DNA from: Deltaproteobacteria bacterium
GTDB lineage: Bacteria > Desulfobacterota_E > Deferrimicrobia > Deferrimicrobiales > Deferrimicrobiaceae
Assembly: GCA_023489025.1 (NCBI GenBank)
Contig: JAMDCN010000077.1
Location: 1 to 26,793, forward strand
Direction of reading: 5' to 3'
DNA: 26,793 nucleotides
Part shown: piece by piece, positions 1 to 7,398 of the stretch
How the letters are laid out: each line of letters opens with the position of its first letter
How positions within the stretch are numbered: position 1 is the first letter of the stretch
Translations under genes and position numbers: made by a program
Notes under the pieces: generated by a model
The model's database searches: none
What the model was told of the DNA's origin: nothing
What the model saw: the letters and a program-made list of their open reading frames with translations, nothing else

Positions 1-1001
1 CGCACGATTCGGTCGTCTTCCGCCGGATCATCGACGAGATGTTCGGGGTGATGTGCGGGTTCAACACGACGAAGCAGCGCCTCACCGTGGTCTTCGACAA
101 GGGGATGAACAGCCCCGAGGCGATTCGTACGATCGACGGCCACACTCGAGTCCACTTCATCACCACCTATTCGCCGCACTTCGTGGAGGAGTTGGCGGGG
201 ACGGATCTGAAGCAGTTCGCTCCCCTTGGGAATCAAGGCGAGGAAGAGGACGCCGTGCTGGCGTTCCGTTCTCGGATCCCGTTGTGGGACCAGGAGCGCA
301 CCGTGGTGGTGACCCACAACCCGAAGACGGCCCGCAAGAAGCGGTACACGCTGGAGCAGAAGCTCGAATCGGTGCGGCTGACCTTGCTGGAGTACCGTCG
401 CGCCTATCGGGAGAAACAGCCGCACTGGCGCAACCCGGAGGCGATCCGGGAGAGGTACCTGCGGGAATGCGAGCGGTTGCACATCGGCGCGCAATATTAC
501 CGGATAGACTTCACCGAAGGCGATTCGTGCGAGATGAGTTTCCGGAAGGATCCGTACCAGGTGGGCAAATCGGAAGCCCTCTTCGGCCGCAACGTGATCG
601 TGACCGACAACCACGACTGGACCACGGAAGAGATCGTGAAGCATTCCCTGGATCGCTACCGGATCGAGAAGCAGTTCCGTGCGAGCAAGTCCGCGGTCAA
701 CATCGACGTCAACCCCTTCTACCATTGGACGGACGGAAAGATCCGGTGTCATCTTCTCTGCTGCGTGATCGCGCTCGTCGCGCTGCGGATGATCGAGACG
801 ACCGTCAACGCGAACCGTGCGGAGGCGATCAGCGGTCCCACGATCCTCGACCGGATGCGGCAGCTCCACTCGGCGTTGCTGTTGTTCCCGGGGAAGCGAG
901 AGGCAGAGCGCGTGCTGGAGACCCCGGAGAAGACCCAAGCCGAAGTCCTATCGGCCTTCGGCTACCAAATAACGGACGGTGGGGTCTTACAGGGGGCTTG
1001 A
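1..1001 (+). CDS. IS1634/IS4-type DDE transposase, 5'-truncated by the window edge
   Basis: The reading frame is open from base 3, before the first internal ATG at 39, so the true start lies outside the window. About 333 residues are visible, against roughly 500-600 for full IS1634-family transposases. Near the start is VVFDKGMNS, which resembles the second catalytic Asp context of IS4-superfamily enzymes. Near residues 205-215 (counted from the ATG at 39) is DRYRIEKQFRASK, matching the Y-x2-R-x3-E-x6-K signature that carries the catalytic Glu. The enzyme would cut and join DNA ends of its own element. I did not find the right inverted repeat. It lies outside the proposed island, to the left of the att-like repeat at 1271. 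Family assignment is confident; the exact subgroup is not. Confidence 0.8.
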   Translation, partial: HDSVVFRRIIDEMFGVMCGFNTTKQRLTVVFDKGMNSPEAIRTIDGHTRVHFITTYSPHFVEELAGTDLKQFAPLGNQGEEEDAVLAFRSRIPLWDQERTVVVTHNPKTARKKRYTLEQKLESVRLTLLEYRRAYREKQPHWRNPEAIRERYLRECERLHIGAQYYRIDFTEGDSCEMSFRKDPYQVGKSEALFGRNVIVTDNHDWTTEEIVKHSLDRYRIEKQFRASKSAVNIDVNPFYHWTDGKIRCHLLCCVIALVALRMIETTVNANRAEAISGPTILDRMRQLHSALLLFPGKREAERVLETPEKTQAEVLSAFGYQITDGGVLQGA

Positions 1002-1270
1002 CGCAACATGCCGATATTCAACATCTTTGTGGACCTGACACCGATTATCTCTTAAACTCCTGTTCCGGTGTTCGGAAAGATGCGACGTCCGGTTGTAGGC
1101 TCTTCCGAGTTGGTCTTCCACCGCGCGAGCAAGTTGGTATTCCACGATGTCGGTACATTGTGCGAGCACTTCATCGAGAGCAGACTCTGGCGTTGTTGGA
1201 GATTGAACCGGCCTCCAAGGAGGGCGAACGAGGTCTGACGGCCCCGGACGCCGGTTCGACTTCTTTGCGA

Positions 1271-1292
1271 TGGTGGAGTCGGGGGGAGTCGA
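1271..1292 (+). repeat. Att-like copy of the ssrA 3' end (candidate attL)
   Basis: These 22 bases match 25606-25627, the last 22 bases of the tmRNA gene, at 21 of 22 positions (T at 1279 against G at 25614). They are in the same orientation, about 24.3 kb away. Similarity stops abruptly on both sides. Integrases commonly use tmRNA and tRNA 3' ends as attachment sites and leave such direct repeats. The att role is inference; the repeat is directly visible. Confidence 0.6.
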
Positions 1293-1396
1293 CCGGCTCG
1301 CGCTACGGCATCCATGCCTTCGCTCCGCCGGCGGCCGCGGCGGCTTCCGCGGCCATCCATGGCCGCTCATCCTCCCTGATCGGTCGGCGCCGCCTT

Positions 1397-1410
1397 GGGT
1401 TCGACTCCCC
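1397..1410 (-). repeat. Inverted 14-bp match to the tmRNA T-arm
   Basis: The 14 bases GGGTTCGACTCCCC are the reverse complement of 25618-25631 in the T-arm of ssrA. No complete tRNA fold can be drawn here: the following AGCGACCA leaves too few bases for an acceptor stem. It may be a second scar of the same attachment region or chance similarity among tRNA-like 3' ends. Confidence 0.35.
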
Positions 1411-1580
1411 AGCGACCATAAAATTTTGCCCTCCTTAACCCAGTTCATTCCGGGATGTTGGTGGACACGGTCGCAAAGAATTCGAACCGAGGGGGAGATG
1501 CTATTTGAAGTTGCCTTGGTCGACCTCCCTGCGCCGCCGTCCTACCAGAAGATCGCCGAAGAAGCCTTGCACTTGAATCA

Positions 1581-1588
1581 ATTAGGAA
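1581..1588. repeat. Target-site duplication, left copy
   Basis: ATTAGGAA directly precedes the left inverted repeat of the IS and is identical to 2584-2591. Eight-base duplications are characteristic of IS1595-family insertion. Confidence 0.92.
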
Positions 1589-1612
1589 CAGGGGTATTTA
1601 CTTGACTCAACC
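1589..1612 (+). repeat. IS1595-type left terminal inverted repeat
   Basis: All 24 bases are the exact reverse complement of 2560-2583. This is the end nearest the transposase stop codon. Confidence 0.92.
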
Positions 1613-2533
1613 GTCCCCTATGCGTTGTGGTTTGATCAGGGAGTCGAAGGGGGCGGGATCCACCTGCACGGCTTGCTGGGCCAGTCGGTAGAACAACTTG
1701 CCCCGGGACGCCGACTTGCGGCGGTTGAATCGAAACACAAATTCGTCCAAGTAGAAGTCGAGGTGTTCGTGGCCAACCGCTCCCTGATGAGTGCCCATCA
1801 GCCAACGCTTCAGCAGCGACACCGCGCGATGCACCCTCGGCAACAGGTGTTCGCCATCCGCTTGGCGCCGCTGGACCTGCCGGTCGTGCACGTAACCCTC
1901 CAGCCCCCGGTAGGCATTCAGCCCGTCGGTTCGAACCGTACTTCCCGGCTCGATCGCCTGGACGATGAAACCGTGCAAGATCGGCTTGGTCAGATCCGGG
2001 ATGCGGCTCAGCCGGATTCGTCCGATGCCCGCCCCGTCTTCTTCCGCCGCAACTGCAATCAGCGCTTTCGTTTCCGTCAGCCGACCGATGAGGCCCACCT
2101 CCGCACTGCCCCAGTATGTTTCGTCCACCTCGACGACGCCCCGCAACCGGTCGCGTCCCGGGCGTACCATGGCCCGCCGCAGTTTGTGGAGCATGGTCCA
2201 TGCGGTCTTGTAGCTGCCAAGTCCCAGTGCCCGCTGCAGCCCCAAGGCGCTCACTCCGTTCTTCTGGCTCGCCACATGCCACATGGCCCGGAACCACGTC
2301 GTCAGGGGCAAGTGGCTGTCTTGAAAGATGGTGCCCGCGGTGACAGATACTTGATGCCGACAGCCTCGGCACAGCCACAATCCCCGCCCCATAGACCATG
2401 CCGTCGTCCCGCCGCAGCGCGGGCAACGGAATCCCTCCGGCCATCGAAGAGTACTCAGGTACTGCCGACATGCACCCGCCTCGGCAAACCGCCGCTCCAG
2501 TTCGAGCACCGTGCGCGGGTAATCCTCGTCCAT
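1607..2533 (-). CDS. IS1595-family transposase (ISXO2-like domain)
   Basis: 308 residues, full length for the family. An N-terminal zinc ribbon is formed by C37-x2-C40 and C55-x2-C58. The ISXO2-like DDE catalytic domain shows VEVDETYWG (D137), TVRTDGLNAY (D203), and a C-terminal block with H235, LKRWLMGTHQG and YLDEFVFRFNRR (about residues 230-272). It moves the surrounding element by DNA cut-and-join. The ATG at 2533 lies just inside the right inverted repeat, and the stop lies inside the left repeat. No frameshift or missing catalytic residue is visible, so the element could be active. Confidence 0.93.
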   Translation of the reverse strand: MDEDYPRTVLELERRFAEAGACRQYLSTLRWPEGFRCPRCGGTTAWSMGRGLWLCRGCRHQVSVTAGTIFQDSHLPLTTWFRAMWHVASQKNGVSALGLQRALGLGSYKTAWTMLHKLRRAMVRPGRDRLRGVVEVDETYWGSAEVGLIGRLTETKALIAVAAEEDGAGIGRIRLSRIPDLTKPILHGFIVQAIEPGSTVRTDGLNAYRGLEGYVHDRQVQRRQADGEHLLPRVHRAVSLLKRWLMGTHQGAVGHEHLDFYLDEFVFRFNRRKSASRGKLFYRLAQQAVQVDPAPFDSLIKPQRIGDG

Positions 2534-2559
2534 AATCGGGAATACTATGGGTTGCGATA

Positions 2560-2583
2560 GGTTGAGTCAAGTAAATACCCCTG
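2560..2583 (-). repeat. IS1595-type right terminal inverted repeat
   Basis: Exact 24-base reverse complement of the left end. It lies upstream of the transposase start and is followed immediately by the second target duplication. Confidence 0.92.
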
Positions 2584-2591
2584 ATTAGGAA
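2584..2591. repeat. Target-site duplication, right copy
   Basis: ATTAGGAA, identical to 1581-1588. Removing the element and one copy restores the interrupted frame. Confidence 0.92.
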
Positions 2592-2797
2592 TGAACCCTA
2601 ACCGGATTGCCGTCCACCTAAATGTTGACCGCAAGCATGTCGAAAGAGCGCTTCGGTGGATCTCAGGTAAACCAACCTATTGAAGCAAAAGCTCCGTGTC
2701 CCCAATTTTGCTCCCCGTGCCCGAGGCCAGGTCGTATGGGCATGAAACAGCATAGTAATACCTCAACGAGTTAATTCGAGAACCGACACCCCCTTGT

Positions 2798-4312
2798 TCA
2801 ACCTTTCCCGTTCTGGCCACACATTTTCTCTATGACGCTAACCATATCGTTGATTTTGTATTTTCGAGCCAGCGCAAGAACTTGATCCATGGCGGTCGAC
2901 TGTCTGCTTCCTTTTATTCGGACGATTTCCCGCGCCTGATAGAATGTCGCGATCACGAGTGACCTGTAATTCTCTTTCATTTTAAAACCCTCAATCGCCT
3001 CCCGATACTTCTCTTCACCCAGCGCTATATTTCCTTGTCTATACGCAACTAGGCCAGTAGTTGCCAAATATATTCTTTTTCTCTGGTCGTCAAGCTCGCC
3101 GATCTGGATCTTGGAGAGGACATCGGCAGCCTCTTCCACCTTATTGAGCAAGGCAAGTGAGCAAACGTGATTATTGTTTAAAAGAAAACTATTAGGTTCC
3201 GCTTTTTTCGCCTCTGTGATTACTCGGATGGCATCTTCTTGGTTATCAAGGAATAGGGATGCAACGAATGAAGCCATGACCGCAGGGCGTGCAGAAAATG
3301 GCTGATACCTGAACCATTGAAGAGCAGAACGATACGCCTCATTGAAATTGCCAAGCTTATATGAACGCTGAGCATCTGCCTCGTATGTGGCGAGAACACC
3401 GGAGTGCATCTCCAGATCTTTCACGAAACCGCTGACTCTATCGTTTAAGCTTTCGATTTGCGCCAACACATTTTCATTCGGATCAAGAAGAGACTTCATG
3501 GCGTGTTTTTTTGCCGATCGAGTGTACCCCTCCCTGCTTTCAAGGGTTGCCAAAGCAACATGTAATTCTGACAGGCTGCGATTGGAAAACATTCCCGATG
3601 TCGTTGCTGTATGTGCGATCTTCATGTTGCGTGGCGATTTTTCAAGGAGTTGACTAAGCGCAACCTCCGCGGAAATAACCATCGGATCAACTTTTCGGAG
3701 TGGGCTTCTCCGCACACGCCAAATGGCTTCTTCTGGGTCTTCGAAGTGAGCAAAACACCTCGCTGCACTTCTCACAAGAAATCGGTTGGAGGGAGACAGC
3801 GCATACGCTGTGCGCATTGCGTTACGCGCCTTTTTTTCAAGCCCTATCAATGCGTATGAGTATGAGAGGTCTGCCCAAGCGATTGCATCATGTGGAAAGG
3901 ACCGAACATGCCGCTTGAGACGTCCGATGTCACCATGCAAATCTGGTGGAGCAAGTATTGCGTCGAAGCTTTCCCGAGAACGTGTGTCGGGATCCGAGAC
4001 ATACAATGCTGCCATATCCCTCGCTGTGATCGAAACATCCGAGGGGTGATTGACGATATACTGCGCGGCCTCCTGAGCTACCGATTTTTCCCACTCGTTC
4101 AGCACTATGCAAGTCCCGACAAGGTCGACAGCGTCGATCGGATGTTTCGTTGATACCCATCTTTTAGATTTCTCTGCAATCTCATCTCTATCCAAAACAA
4201 TTTCTTCGCGTTTTCGCGCTGGTAAGACATCACCAATAAGGCACGCAGTTGAAAAATGGTTCCATCGTGGGAGAATATTGCGTTTTTTTAAATCAAAGGT
4301 TTGGCTAATCAT
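2798..4312 (-). CDS. TPR-like helical repeat protein partnered with a protein kinase
   Basis: 504 residues, mostly alpha-helical in appearance. There are several degenerate tetratricopeptide-like units, for example around residues 150-190 (AWADLSYSYALIGLEKKA), 310-345 (AQRSYKLGNFNEAYRSALQW) and 420-445 (GLVAYRQGNIALGEEKYREA). No signal peptide, transmembrane segment or catalytic motif was seen. Its ATG overlaps the kinase stop in an ATGA junction, so it is probably translationally coupled to the kinase and may be its scaffold, sensor or substrate. Base composition is distinctly AT-richer than the helicase genes, as in the kinase. The specific role is unknown. Confidence 0.75.
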   Translation of the reverse strand: MISQTFDLKKRNILPRWNHFSTACLIGDVLPARKREEIVLDRDEIAEKSKRWVSTKHPIDAVDLVGTCIVLNEWEKSVAQEAAQYIVNHPSDVSITARDMAALYVSDPDTRSRESFDAILAPPDLHGDIGRLKRHVRSFPHDAIAWADLSYSYALIGLEKKARNAMRTAYALSPSNRFLVRSAARCFAHFEDPEEAIWRVRRSPLRKVDPMVISAEVALSQLLEKSPRNMKIAHTATTSGMFSNRSLSELHVALATLESREGYTRSAKKHAMKSLLDPNENVLAQIESLNDRVSGFVKDLEMHSGVLATYEADAQRSYKLGNFNEAYRSALQWFRYQPFSARPAVMASFVASLFLDNQEDAIRVITEAKKAEPNSFLLNNNHVCSLALLNKVEEAADVLSKIQIGELDDQRKRIYLATTGLVAYRQGNIALGEEKYREAIEGFKMKENYRSLVIATFYQAREIVRIKGSRQSTAMDQVLALARKYKINDMVSVIEKMCGQNGKG

Positions 4313-5370
4313 TTTAGATAAAATTCCGCTTTCTTTGCTAATAAATCAAGCCGAGATATATACCTCATAAGACTAAATCGTTGCCACCCCCTCTGCTTCG
4401 CAATAGGGTCTCCTCGTTTGCTAGGATCTGGCTCACAAAGCTCCGATGCTATATTTACCAATTCTTGTGTAACTTCTTCGGAGAGCCGATTCGATATGCT
4501 CATCGTCAACGAAATAATGCTATTCCTCAAGTCTTCAAGTACTTTTGACATGGCATGATTGTAATACGCCATATCTCGTACCAAATCACTACTCAGCTTA
4601 ATACCCATCGTCCCCATTTTGCTTGCAATAGCTTGAGTAGCCGAACAATTTAAAAAAAGGAAAAAAAACAAATTTCCTAAAAGGTATAAATCTCCGACAA
4701 AACGCTCTTCCATGGATGCCGCAGCTAATTGTTTATAGAACCGATCTGGAGGAGCATATCCAATGTCTCCAGCGATAATATGCTCATCGCGTGGCGATTC
4801 AGTTCCATCCAGACTTGCGCACCCTAGATCCGCAAGTTTCGCACCGTCTTTACCAAACAGTAGAACATTACTAGGCTTAACATCTTGATGAGCTATACCG
4901 TGCTGGTGCAGTTGCTGAAGTCCAACTGCAGAATGGTGGAGCATTCGCATCCCAAAGGCAAAATCGAATGCCTGGAAAAATCCAACTTCCGGGCGAATAT
5001 CACCTTCGGCTTGTTCAAAAATGATGTAAGGAACTTTACAGGCAGGGAGTGGCACACCAGGAACTGTGGCAGTTCCATAAGCCAGTGCCTTAACAACGCG
5101 AGTTAAACGTTTTTCACCACATTGTTTTAAAATATTCACTTCGAAATTGTAAGCATGAAGCATGGCCTCTAATTCCACCGTAAGATCTGGGTGCTGGAAT
5201 GCTTCGGAAAAATCTAACGCTTTCAAATAGGCAATATTCCCAGACGAATTCCTTACTCTGTAACCAACAGAAAATCGTCCGCCGGTTGCGGTTGTCTTCG
5301 GTGTAATTTTTTCAACGACGGTCCACCCACCTTCAAGTGTCAACGTCTCTAATCGTTCAGCAATTTTCAT
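4309..5370 (-). CDS. Eukaryotic-type Ser/Thr protein kinase
   Basis: 353 residues from the ATG at 5370, chosen because GGAG lies about 7 bases upstream and because an earlier in-frame start would run deep into the upstream regulator gene. Kinase motifs appear in order: ATP-anchoring Lys in AYLKALDF (K50), helix-C Glu (E77), catalytic loop HQDVKPSNVLLF (D163, K165, N168; HRD replaced by HQD), metal-binding ADLGCAS (D181; DLG instead of DFG) and an APE-like GYAPPDR (204-210). The glycine-rich loop is weak. The C-terminal 100 or so residues are helical without a membrane segment, so it is probably a soluble cytoplasmic kinase. It is followed by the overlapping TPR-like gene. Several kinases act in phage defence, but that role here is inferred from context. 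Confidence 0.85.
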   Translation of the reverse strand: MKIAERLETLTLEGGWTVVEKITPKTTATGGRFSVGYRVRNSSGNIAYLKALDFSEAFQHPDLTVELEAMLHAYNFEVNILKQCGEKRLTRVVKALAYGTATVPGVPLPACKVPYIIFEQAEGDIRPEVGFFQAFDFAFGMRMLHHSAVGLQQLHQHGIAHQDVKPSNVLLFGKDGAKLADLGCASLDGTESPRDEHIIAGDIGYAPPDRFYKQLAAASMEERFVGDLYLLGNLFFFLFLNCSATQAIASKMGTMGIKLSSDLVRDMAYYNHAMSKVLEDLRNSIISLTMSISNRLSEEVTQELVNIASELCEPDPSKRGDPIAKQRGWQRFSLMRYISRLDLLAKKAEFYLK

Positions 5371-5459
5371 TCCGGGTCTCCACCGTTGTATTCCTGCGGT
5401 GCCTACGGCTGTAAAGGATACGATAGATTCGGTAACGCCTTGGTATTGGCTATCCTCTC

Positions 5460-5663
5460 CTACTTTCGCGTCTTTTTTTCTTGGAGCTGTTTCCGCAGGT
5501 AGGAGACACTTTCTATACTGACACCTGCTTTTTGGCAATGGTTCAGAATGAGGACCTCGATCATATTCGCGATGCTACGATGTTCCATCTCAGCCGCCTT
5601 CCGGAGGGCTTCCTTAAATTCCGGGGTAATGCGTAAGTTTAAGTATTCGGTCTTCTCTGCCAT
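5460..5663 (-). CDS. Ribbon-helix-helix (Arc/CopG-type) regulator
   Basis: 67 residues with the pattern of a ribbon-helix-helix DNA-binding protein: a short strand (EYLNLRITPEF), then two helices (KEALRKAAEMEHRS and IANMIEVLILNHCQKA). A GGAGG ribosome site precedes the ATG at a good distance. It heads the kinase/TPR cassette and sits directly downstream of a strong promoter containing repeated TAAC elements, so autoregulation of the cassette is likely. It could also be an antitoxin-like protein, although no toxin partner is recognised. Confidence 0.8.
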   Translation of the reverse strand: MAEKTEYLNLRITPEFKEALRKAAEMEHRSIANMIEVLILNHCQKAGVSIESVSYLRKQLQEKKTRK

Positions 5664-5680
5664 ATGGAAAACCTCCCTCG

Positions 5681-5716
5681 TAACACAATGTAACGCATAA
5701 CGCTTATTTATGTCAA
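5681..5716 (-). promoter_or_regulatory. Promoter and candidate operator of the RHH-kinase-TPR cassette
   Basis: On the minus strand there is a perfect -35 TTGACA (5711-5716), a 17-base spacer and a weak -10 TTACAT (5688-5693). Three TAAC tetrads (plus strand, starting at 5681, 5691 and 5698) overlap the -10 region and spacer. Short tandem sites like these suit a ribbon-helix-helix repressor. The -35 and spacing are clear; the operator is inference. Confidence 0.6.
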
Positions 5717-5730
5717 GCGGAAAATGGAGA

Positions 5731-5754
5731 ACGGGGTTTCATGATATGCCCCGT
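5731..5754 (-). terminator. Weak hairpin downstream of the UBL-ThiF-DUF6527 cassette
   Basis: Six-base arms ACGGGG/CCCCGT with a 12-base loop, followed on the minus strand by TCTCCATTTTCC. It lies about 60 bases after the DUF6527 stop. The T-run is poor, so termination is uncertain. Confidence 0.35.
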
Positions 5755-5813
5755 GTAGTGTCAGAATCATTTCTTACCACAGAAATCGAGCTACAACTTC
5801 TTTGGTTCGTTAA

Positions 5814-6215
5814 CTAACTCTCAAAAAGACTTTTTACCCAACACCAAAACCTTTGCAGAACTCCGCCATGTTGACGATCAAGGACATCATAATAGGCGCG
5901 CCTGCGCTCTTCCTCGTCATGGCGACCTGCGGCGATTTGTTCAGGCGTCCACTTGTCGGCCCATCTAATTTCGCCCTGATATATCCAGTAGTGCGATTGG
6001 CAAACTTGCTGCCAGTTCCCCACCGAAGGGCGAAGAGTTGGACCTCTATATGTCTCTTCAAGAACCCACTCAGTCGGCCCCAGCGGTGTCCTGATTTTGG
6101 AACCGCATCCACATGCACAAAGGTGTGCTGCAGTACTGAATTCCTCTGAAACATAAAGCACGCCAGACTTCAGTTCCTTTGGCATGTAGTGGACGCGTTG
6201 CAACTCAATCTTCAT
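5814..6215 (-). CDS. DUF6527-family zinc-binding protein of a ubiquitin-like cassette
   Basis: 133 residues. The N-terminal half carries a compact cysteine cluster CACGCG (C33, C35, C37), with C72 and H75 in VCQSHYW as likely further metal ligands. Conserved-looking blocks LYVSEEF and WADKWTPEQIAAGR match my recollection of DUF6527. The family repeatedly accompanies ubiquitin-like proteins and ThiF/DUF6791 E1-like enzymes. The ATG overlaps the ThiF stop by 11 bases, so the three genes form one operon. The binuclear-looking metal site suggests a treble-clef or RING-like adaptor, but no biochemical function can be assigned. Confidence 0.8.
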   Translation of the reverse strand: MKIELQRVHYMPKELKSGVLYVSEEFSTAAHLCACGCGSKIRTPLGPTEWVLEETYRGPTLRPSVGNWQQVCQSHYWIYQGEIRWADKWTPEQIAAGRHDEEERRRAYYDVLDRQHGGVLQRFWCWVKSLFES

Positions 6216-7398
6216 TGATATCCGATTCCCCGACTATCTTGAGATCGCCTACCTCGAAAAGGAGATTGTAATAGGGGATCTCTTCGAAATAGAAGCCGCG
6301 TAACTGCTTGAACTTAATGACTGCAAAACATGCATTGAGAGCGTTGAGTTCGCTGATCTGAATGTTTGTCTTGTACAAATCATCCGGGTTGTCTGCGAGC
6401 GGCGCCACGCCTTTGTCTCGTACGTTCTGGCCGTGCTCGGGAGAATAGTAGGTTGCACGCAACTGACCGTTGATCGGGCCTCTTTTGCGGTTGAGGCCCA
6501 TTCCAACATCTATGAATGGGATACCCCTTGAAATTAGCAGATCAAAAATGCCGGCCCGAGACGAGCCCTTATCGACACACACGAAAGCGAAGGTCACACC
6601 ATCGAGGTCTTCAGTGCACGAGTCATCGAGAAATTTTGCCGTGACAGACAACCCCGTCCGAAAGTTTTCATACCGCGCCCCATAGACCTCCGCCTTCGTC
6701 TTGCCAAGTTCAGTCCGTTCAAGTCTCCCCGGTGAGCGAAAGGCGTTGTGTACGTAGAACGCATCGAGGTCGAAAGCCCTAATCTCCCGCACAGGCGTCT
6801 TTACGAGGAAATCCAATACATACGCGCCTGTGCCGCCGATACCGATCACGGCAATCACGTCATCCTTGAATTTCGCAGATAGCTCGGTGATTTCCGCTCG
6901 ACTAGTAAGCGTGTCCTGAAATTTGAAAACAGAGTCGGATTCGATCTCTGTTACAACGCGAAAGGTATAGGGATTGGCTCCACGTAATTCCATCGCTGGG
7001 CCAGATATTATGGCGGTATAACTTTCGATTTTTTCAAAGAAATCAATAAATTTGCCGGCAACTTTAGGTTTGTTCGAAAATGAACGCTGCACGACCACGT
7101 CGCTACATGCCTTGCCCAATACAAGTTGAGTGGGTCCGCCACCGAGATTGGGGATTGGCGTTCCGTCAAGATTATGCGGAATTGACCCAGCGAAGAAAAT
7201 CTGATGGTCGGTCTGTGTGACCCGTTCATTATCTTTAAATACGAGCTTCGTGACTATTGCGCCGGTCTGCAATTGCCGGTGATCGTCTAAATAAGGAATG
7301 TCACGTATCACCATGCAATTGCTGTCGAAGGCAACAGCGTAGCCCTTTTCGACCAAACGCCGTATGTCGTCGTTATGACTGACCAGTTTCTGAAACAC
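6205..7398 (-). CDS. E1-like ThiF-family enzyme with N-terminal DUF6791 domain
   Basis: 397 residues starting at GTG 7398, inside the end of the ubiquitin-like gene. The N-terminal 110 or so residues (LVSHNDDIRRLVEKGYAV, later HQIFFAGSIPHNLDG) match the DUF6791 region found fused to ThiF. The adenylation domain has the Rossmann loop VIGIGGTG (184-191), acidic D210/D212 and Arg/Asn residues around 218-225 that typify nucleotide contacts. Such enzymes adenylate the C-terminus of a ubiquitin-like protein. An obvious catalytic Cys in the usual crossover position is not evident. There is no E2 gene in this cassette. Coupling by overlap to the genes on both sides is clear. Confidence 0.85.
   Translation of the reverse strand: MFQKLVSHNDDIRRLVEKGYAVAFDSNCMVIRDIPYLDDHRQLQTGAIVTKLVFKDNERVTQTDHQIFFAGSIPHNLDGTPIPNLGGGPTQLVLGKACSDVVVQRSFSNKPKVAGKFIDFFEKIESYTAIISGPAMELRGANPYTFRVVTEIESDSVFKFQDTLTSRAEITELSAKFKDDVIAVIGIGGTGAYVLDFLVKTPVREIRAFDLDAFYVHNAFRSPGRLERTELGKTKAEVYGARYENFRTGLSVTAKFLDDSCTEDLDGVTFAFVCVDKGSSRAGIFDLLISRGIPFIDVGMGLNRKRGPINGQLRATYYSPEHGQNVRDKGVAPLADNPDDLYKTNIQISELNALNACFAVIKFKQLRGFYFEEIPYYNLLFEVGDLKIVGESDINED

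Larger units (their letters stand above)
1002..1497. other. Gap without a supportable gene
   Basis: About 500 bases between the transposase stop and the helix-turn-helix remnant. Several open frames exist on both strands, but all are Arg/Pro-rich, low-complexity translations without recognisable motifs. The stretch holds the ssrA-3'-end-like repeat (1271-1292) and an inverted T-arm-like sequence (1397-1410). A GC-rich tract lies at about 1325-1395. It looks like a scarred junction between elements. Confidence 0.6.
1589..2583 (-). mobile_element. Complete IS1595-family insertion sequence (995 bp)
   Basis: The element is bounded by perfect 24-bp inverted repeats (1589-1612 and 2560-2583, starting CAGGGGTATTTACTTGAC) and flanked by an 8-bp direct duplication. 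It encodes one intact transposase on the minus strand. Intact ends, duplication and transposase suggest a recent insertion. It landed inside a helix-turn-helix coding remnant. Confidence 0.93.
1498..2683 (+). pseudogene. Helix-turn-helix protein remnant interrupted by the IS1595 element
   Basis: Reading from ATG 1498 to the target duplication and then continuing after the insertion at 2592 restores one open frame ending at TGA 2681-2683. The joined product is about 61 residues. It contains LHLNQLGMNPNRIAVHLNVD followed by RKHVERALRWI, a classic helix-turn-helix of the kind found in the C-terminal regions of serine recombinases and some transposases. In the inserted state the frame runs into the IS inverted repeat and stops at about 1605. 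The frame is also open upstream to about 1270, but that part shows no motifs, so the fragment probably lost its N-terminal catalytic part earlier. It could be the remains of the island's own integrase; that is inference. Confidence 0.55.

Noticed and set aside
1330..1424. Possible tRNA gene ending in the T-arm-like sequence
   Set aside because: The 3' acceptor would have only three bases before ACCA and the 5' side does not pair, so no cloverleaf forms.
53..1438. Long plus-strand frame of 461 codons
   Set aside because: It is Arg/Pro/Gly-rich, overlaps the transposase frame and runs through the non-coding gap. It has no motifs and looks like a GC-rich shadow.
987..1448. Minus-strand frames in the left gap
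   Set aside because: Low-complexity translations without ribosome sites or recognisable families; they cover the att-like scar.
5371..5538. Longer N-terminus for the kinase
   Set aside because: It would overlap the RHH gene; ATG 5370 has a ribosome site and starts just before the kinase fold.
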